A program made the translations under genes and the position numbers. This document shows positions 5,551-6,665 of a stretch of DNA of 6,665 nt, piece by piece. The notes under the pieces are model-generated. The model was not told the origin of the DNA. It ran no database searches and worked only from the letters and a program-made list of their open reading frames with translations. The first letter of the stretch is position 1; the number at the start of each line of letters is the position of its first letter. Location: contig CALHVG010000030.1 in NCBI GenBank assembly GCA_938039145.1, positions 1 through 6,665 on the forward strand. The letters are read 5' to 3'. Source of the stretch: an uncultured Treponema sp. Lineage in GTDB: Bacteria; Spirochaetota; Spirochaetia; Treponematales; Treponemataceae.

Positions 5551-6665
5551 ATGGGAATTTCGCTTTATTCATTGGGCGCGGCAGAGGAAGTTACGGGCTC
5601 AAAGCACATAATCGAGGTGAACGGCAAACAGATAATGATAGACTGCGGCGCTTTTCAGGGAAGCCGCAAAACAGCCGACACAAAAAACAGAAATTTTAAT
5701 TATGCGGCTGACAAACTTGAAGCTGTCATTCTCACGCACGGACATTACGACCATTGCGGACTTCTTCCTGTTTTGGGAAAACGGGGTTTTAAAGGAAACA
5801 TATATTCGACTCCCGCCACAAGAGACATTGCGAACATCGTGATGATGGACAGCGCACGAATCCAAGCACGGGATGCTGAATTTTTGGGAAAGCAGGCAAA
5901 GAAAAAAGGCGAAAAATTTAATTGGAGGCCTATTTTCACGGAAGAAGACGTTGTCCGCTGCACAAACCAGATTGTTTCCGTGTCGTATAATAGAGAAATG
6001 TATATCGCCCCGAATGTAAAAGTGGAATTTTTTGACGCGGGACATATTTTGGGTTCCGCATTTGCGTATCTTACCGTTACGGACGGCACGGAGGAAAAAC
6101 GCATTCTTTTTACAGGCGATATCGGGCGCAAAGAAAAACCGATAATCCGTCCGCCTGCCACGGATTTTCCCGCTCCGGATTACATTGTCATGGAAAGCAC
6201 ATACGGCAACAGACTTCACGAAACAAAATCTTTTGCGATGAAGGAACTTGAAAAAGTTGTGCGGGATGCCTGCTCCAAAAAAGGAAAAATTATAATTCCG
6301 TCGTTTGCAATTGAGCGTGTCCAGGAATTGGTTTTTTATTTGCATTTGCTCACGGATCAGAAAAAAATTCCCGTGATTCCGATTTATGTGGATTCGCCCA
6401 TGGCTGCGAACGCAACAAGCGTGTTCCGTGTGCATCCTGAATGTTACGATAAATCCGTGAACGAGGCGTTTCTGAAGCATCACAAAAATCCGTTCGGATT
6501 CAGTTCACTTTCGTATATCACAAGCGTTGAAGAATCCAAACTGCTGAACAAAAAAGAAGGTCCGATGATTATAATTTCGGCGGACGGAATGTGCGAAGCG
6601 GGACGGGTTCTTTATCATCTTGCAAACGAAATCGGCGACGAAAAAAACACCATTCTGATTGTGGG
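5551..6665 (+). CDS. Metallo-beta-lactamase/beta-CASP RNA nuclease, 3' end outside window
   Basis: The first 371 codons are present and the frame stays open to the window edge. The start has AGGAG at 5540-5544, 6 nt upstream. Order of motifs: GAAEEVTGSKHII (9-21), DCGAFQG (31-37), the zinc motif HGHYDH (63-68, with H63, H65, D67, H68), DAGHILGSA with H165 (162-170), FTGD with D190, then the beta-CASP insert with MESTYGNRLH (214-223, E215), PSFAIERVQEL (250-260), VDSPMAANAT (280-289) and SADGMCEAGRVLYHL with H356. These define the YSH1/CPSF73-like MBL-fold nucleases (COG1236 type), which bind two zinc ions and cut or trim RNA in the cytoplasm. The usual SASGM reads SADGM here, and the usual HHL reads YHL. 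The family is normally about 430-540 residues, so the remaining C-terminal part should follow. Bacterial substrates of this subgroup are poorly known. It is not RNase J: the motif spacing and ESTYG are of the COG1236 type. Confidence 0.93.
   Translation, partial: MGISLYSLGAAEEVTGSKHIIEVNGKQIMIDCGAFQGSRKTADTKNRNFNYAADKLEAVILTHGHYDHCGLLPVLGKRGFKGNIYSTPATRDIANIVMMDSARIQARDAEFLGKQAKKKGEKFNWRPIFTEEDVVRCTNQIVSVSYNREMYIAPNVKVEFFDAGHILGSAFAYLTVTDGTEEKRILFTGDIGRKEKPIIRPPATDFPAPDYIVMESTYGNRLHETKSFAMKELEKVVRDACSKKGKIIIPSFAIERVQELVFYLHLLTDQKKIPVIPIYVDSPMAANATSVFRVHPECYDKSVNEAFLKHHKNPFGFSSLSYITSVEESKLLNKKEGPMIIISADGMCEAGRVLYHLANEIGDEKNTILIV

Noticed and set aside
5297..5572. Minus-strand 91-codon open frame in the spacer before the nuclease gene
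   Set aside because: It overlaps the well-supported nuclease start, has no ribosome binding site, and resembles no family I know. It also lies over the palindromic and leader structures.
1..6665. CRISPR array, transposase, toxin-antitoxin or defence cassette
   Set aside because: There are no regularly spaced identical repeats, no transposase or integrase frame and no paired small genes. The coding content is accounted for by the five genes listed.

Overview
The window looks like a chromosomal segment from a spirochaete, most likely a commensal Treponema-type organism. This is an inference from gene style, a moderately AT-rich background (about 40-45% GC in the his genes, about 30% in spacers), and a GC-rich intergenic element whose reverse-strand translation resembles short hypothetical peptides I associate with treponemes. 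I could not check this against a database. All recognised genes lie on the + strand.

Layout. Bases 1-161 are an AT-rich upstream region with a weak promoter and a good ribosome binding site. Bases 162-2258 encode a complete transmembrane methyl-accepting chemotaxis protein with a dCache sensor. Bases 2259-2913 hold no convincing gene. They start with a perfect 23-bp inverted repeat next to the chemoreceptor stop codon, followed by two more perfect hairpins, a GC-rich island that is probably a dispersed repeat or decayed sequence, and a good sigma70-type promoter. That promoter drives a tight three-gene unit: hisG (2914-3786), hisB (3788-4411) and an SGNH/GDSL hydrolase (4420-5127), with gaps of 1 and 8 nt. 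Bases 5128-5550 are AT-rich and non-coding, with several stem-loops. The last is a 13-bp stem followed by five T residues directly before the ribosome binding site of the next gene. From 5551 to the window end runs the 5' part of a metallo-beta-lactamase/beta-CASP RNA-processing nuclease, cut off by the window edge.

How the genes work together. HisG (long, self-regulated form with its own C-terminal regulatory domain) commits PRPP and ATP to histidine synthesis. HisB (dehydratase only) acts later in the same pathway, so the remaining his genes must lie elsewhere. The SGNH hydrolase appears co-transcribed with them but has no known role in the pathway. The chemoreceptor and the nuclease look like independent units.

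I did not find a clearly new multi-gene system. The points most worth checking are the terminator-like hairpin in front of the nuclease gene, the GC jump inside the chemoreceptor gene, the hairpin cluster and GC-rich island before hisG, and the unexplained hydrolase in the his unit.
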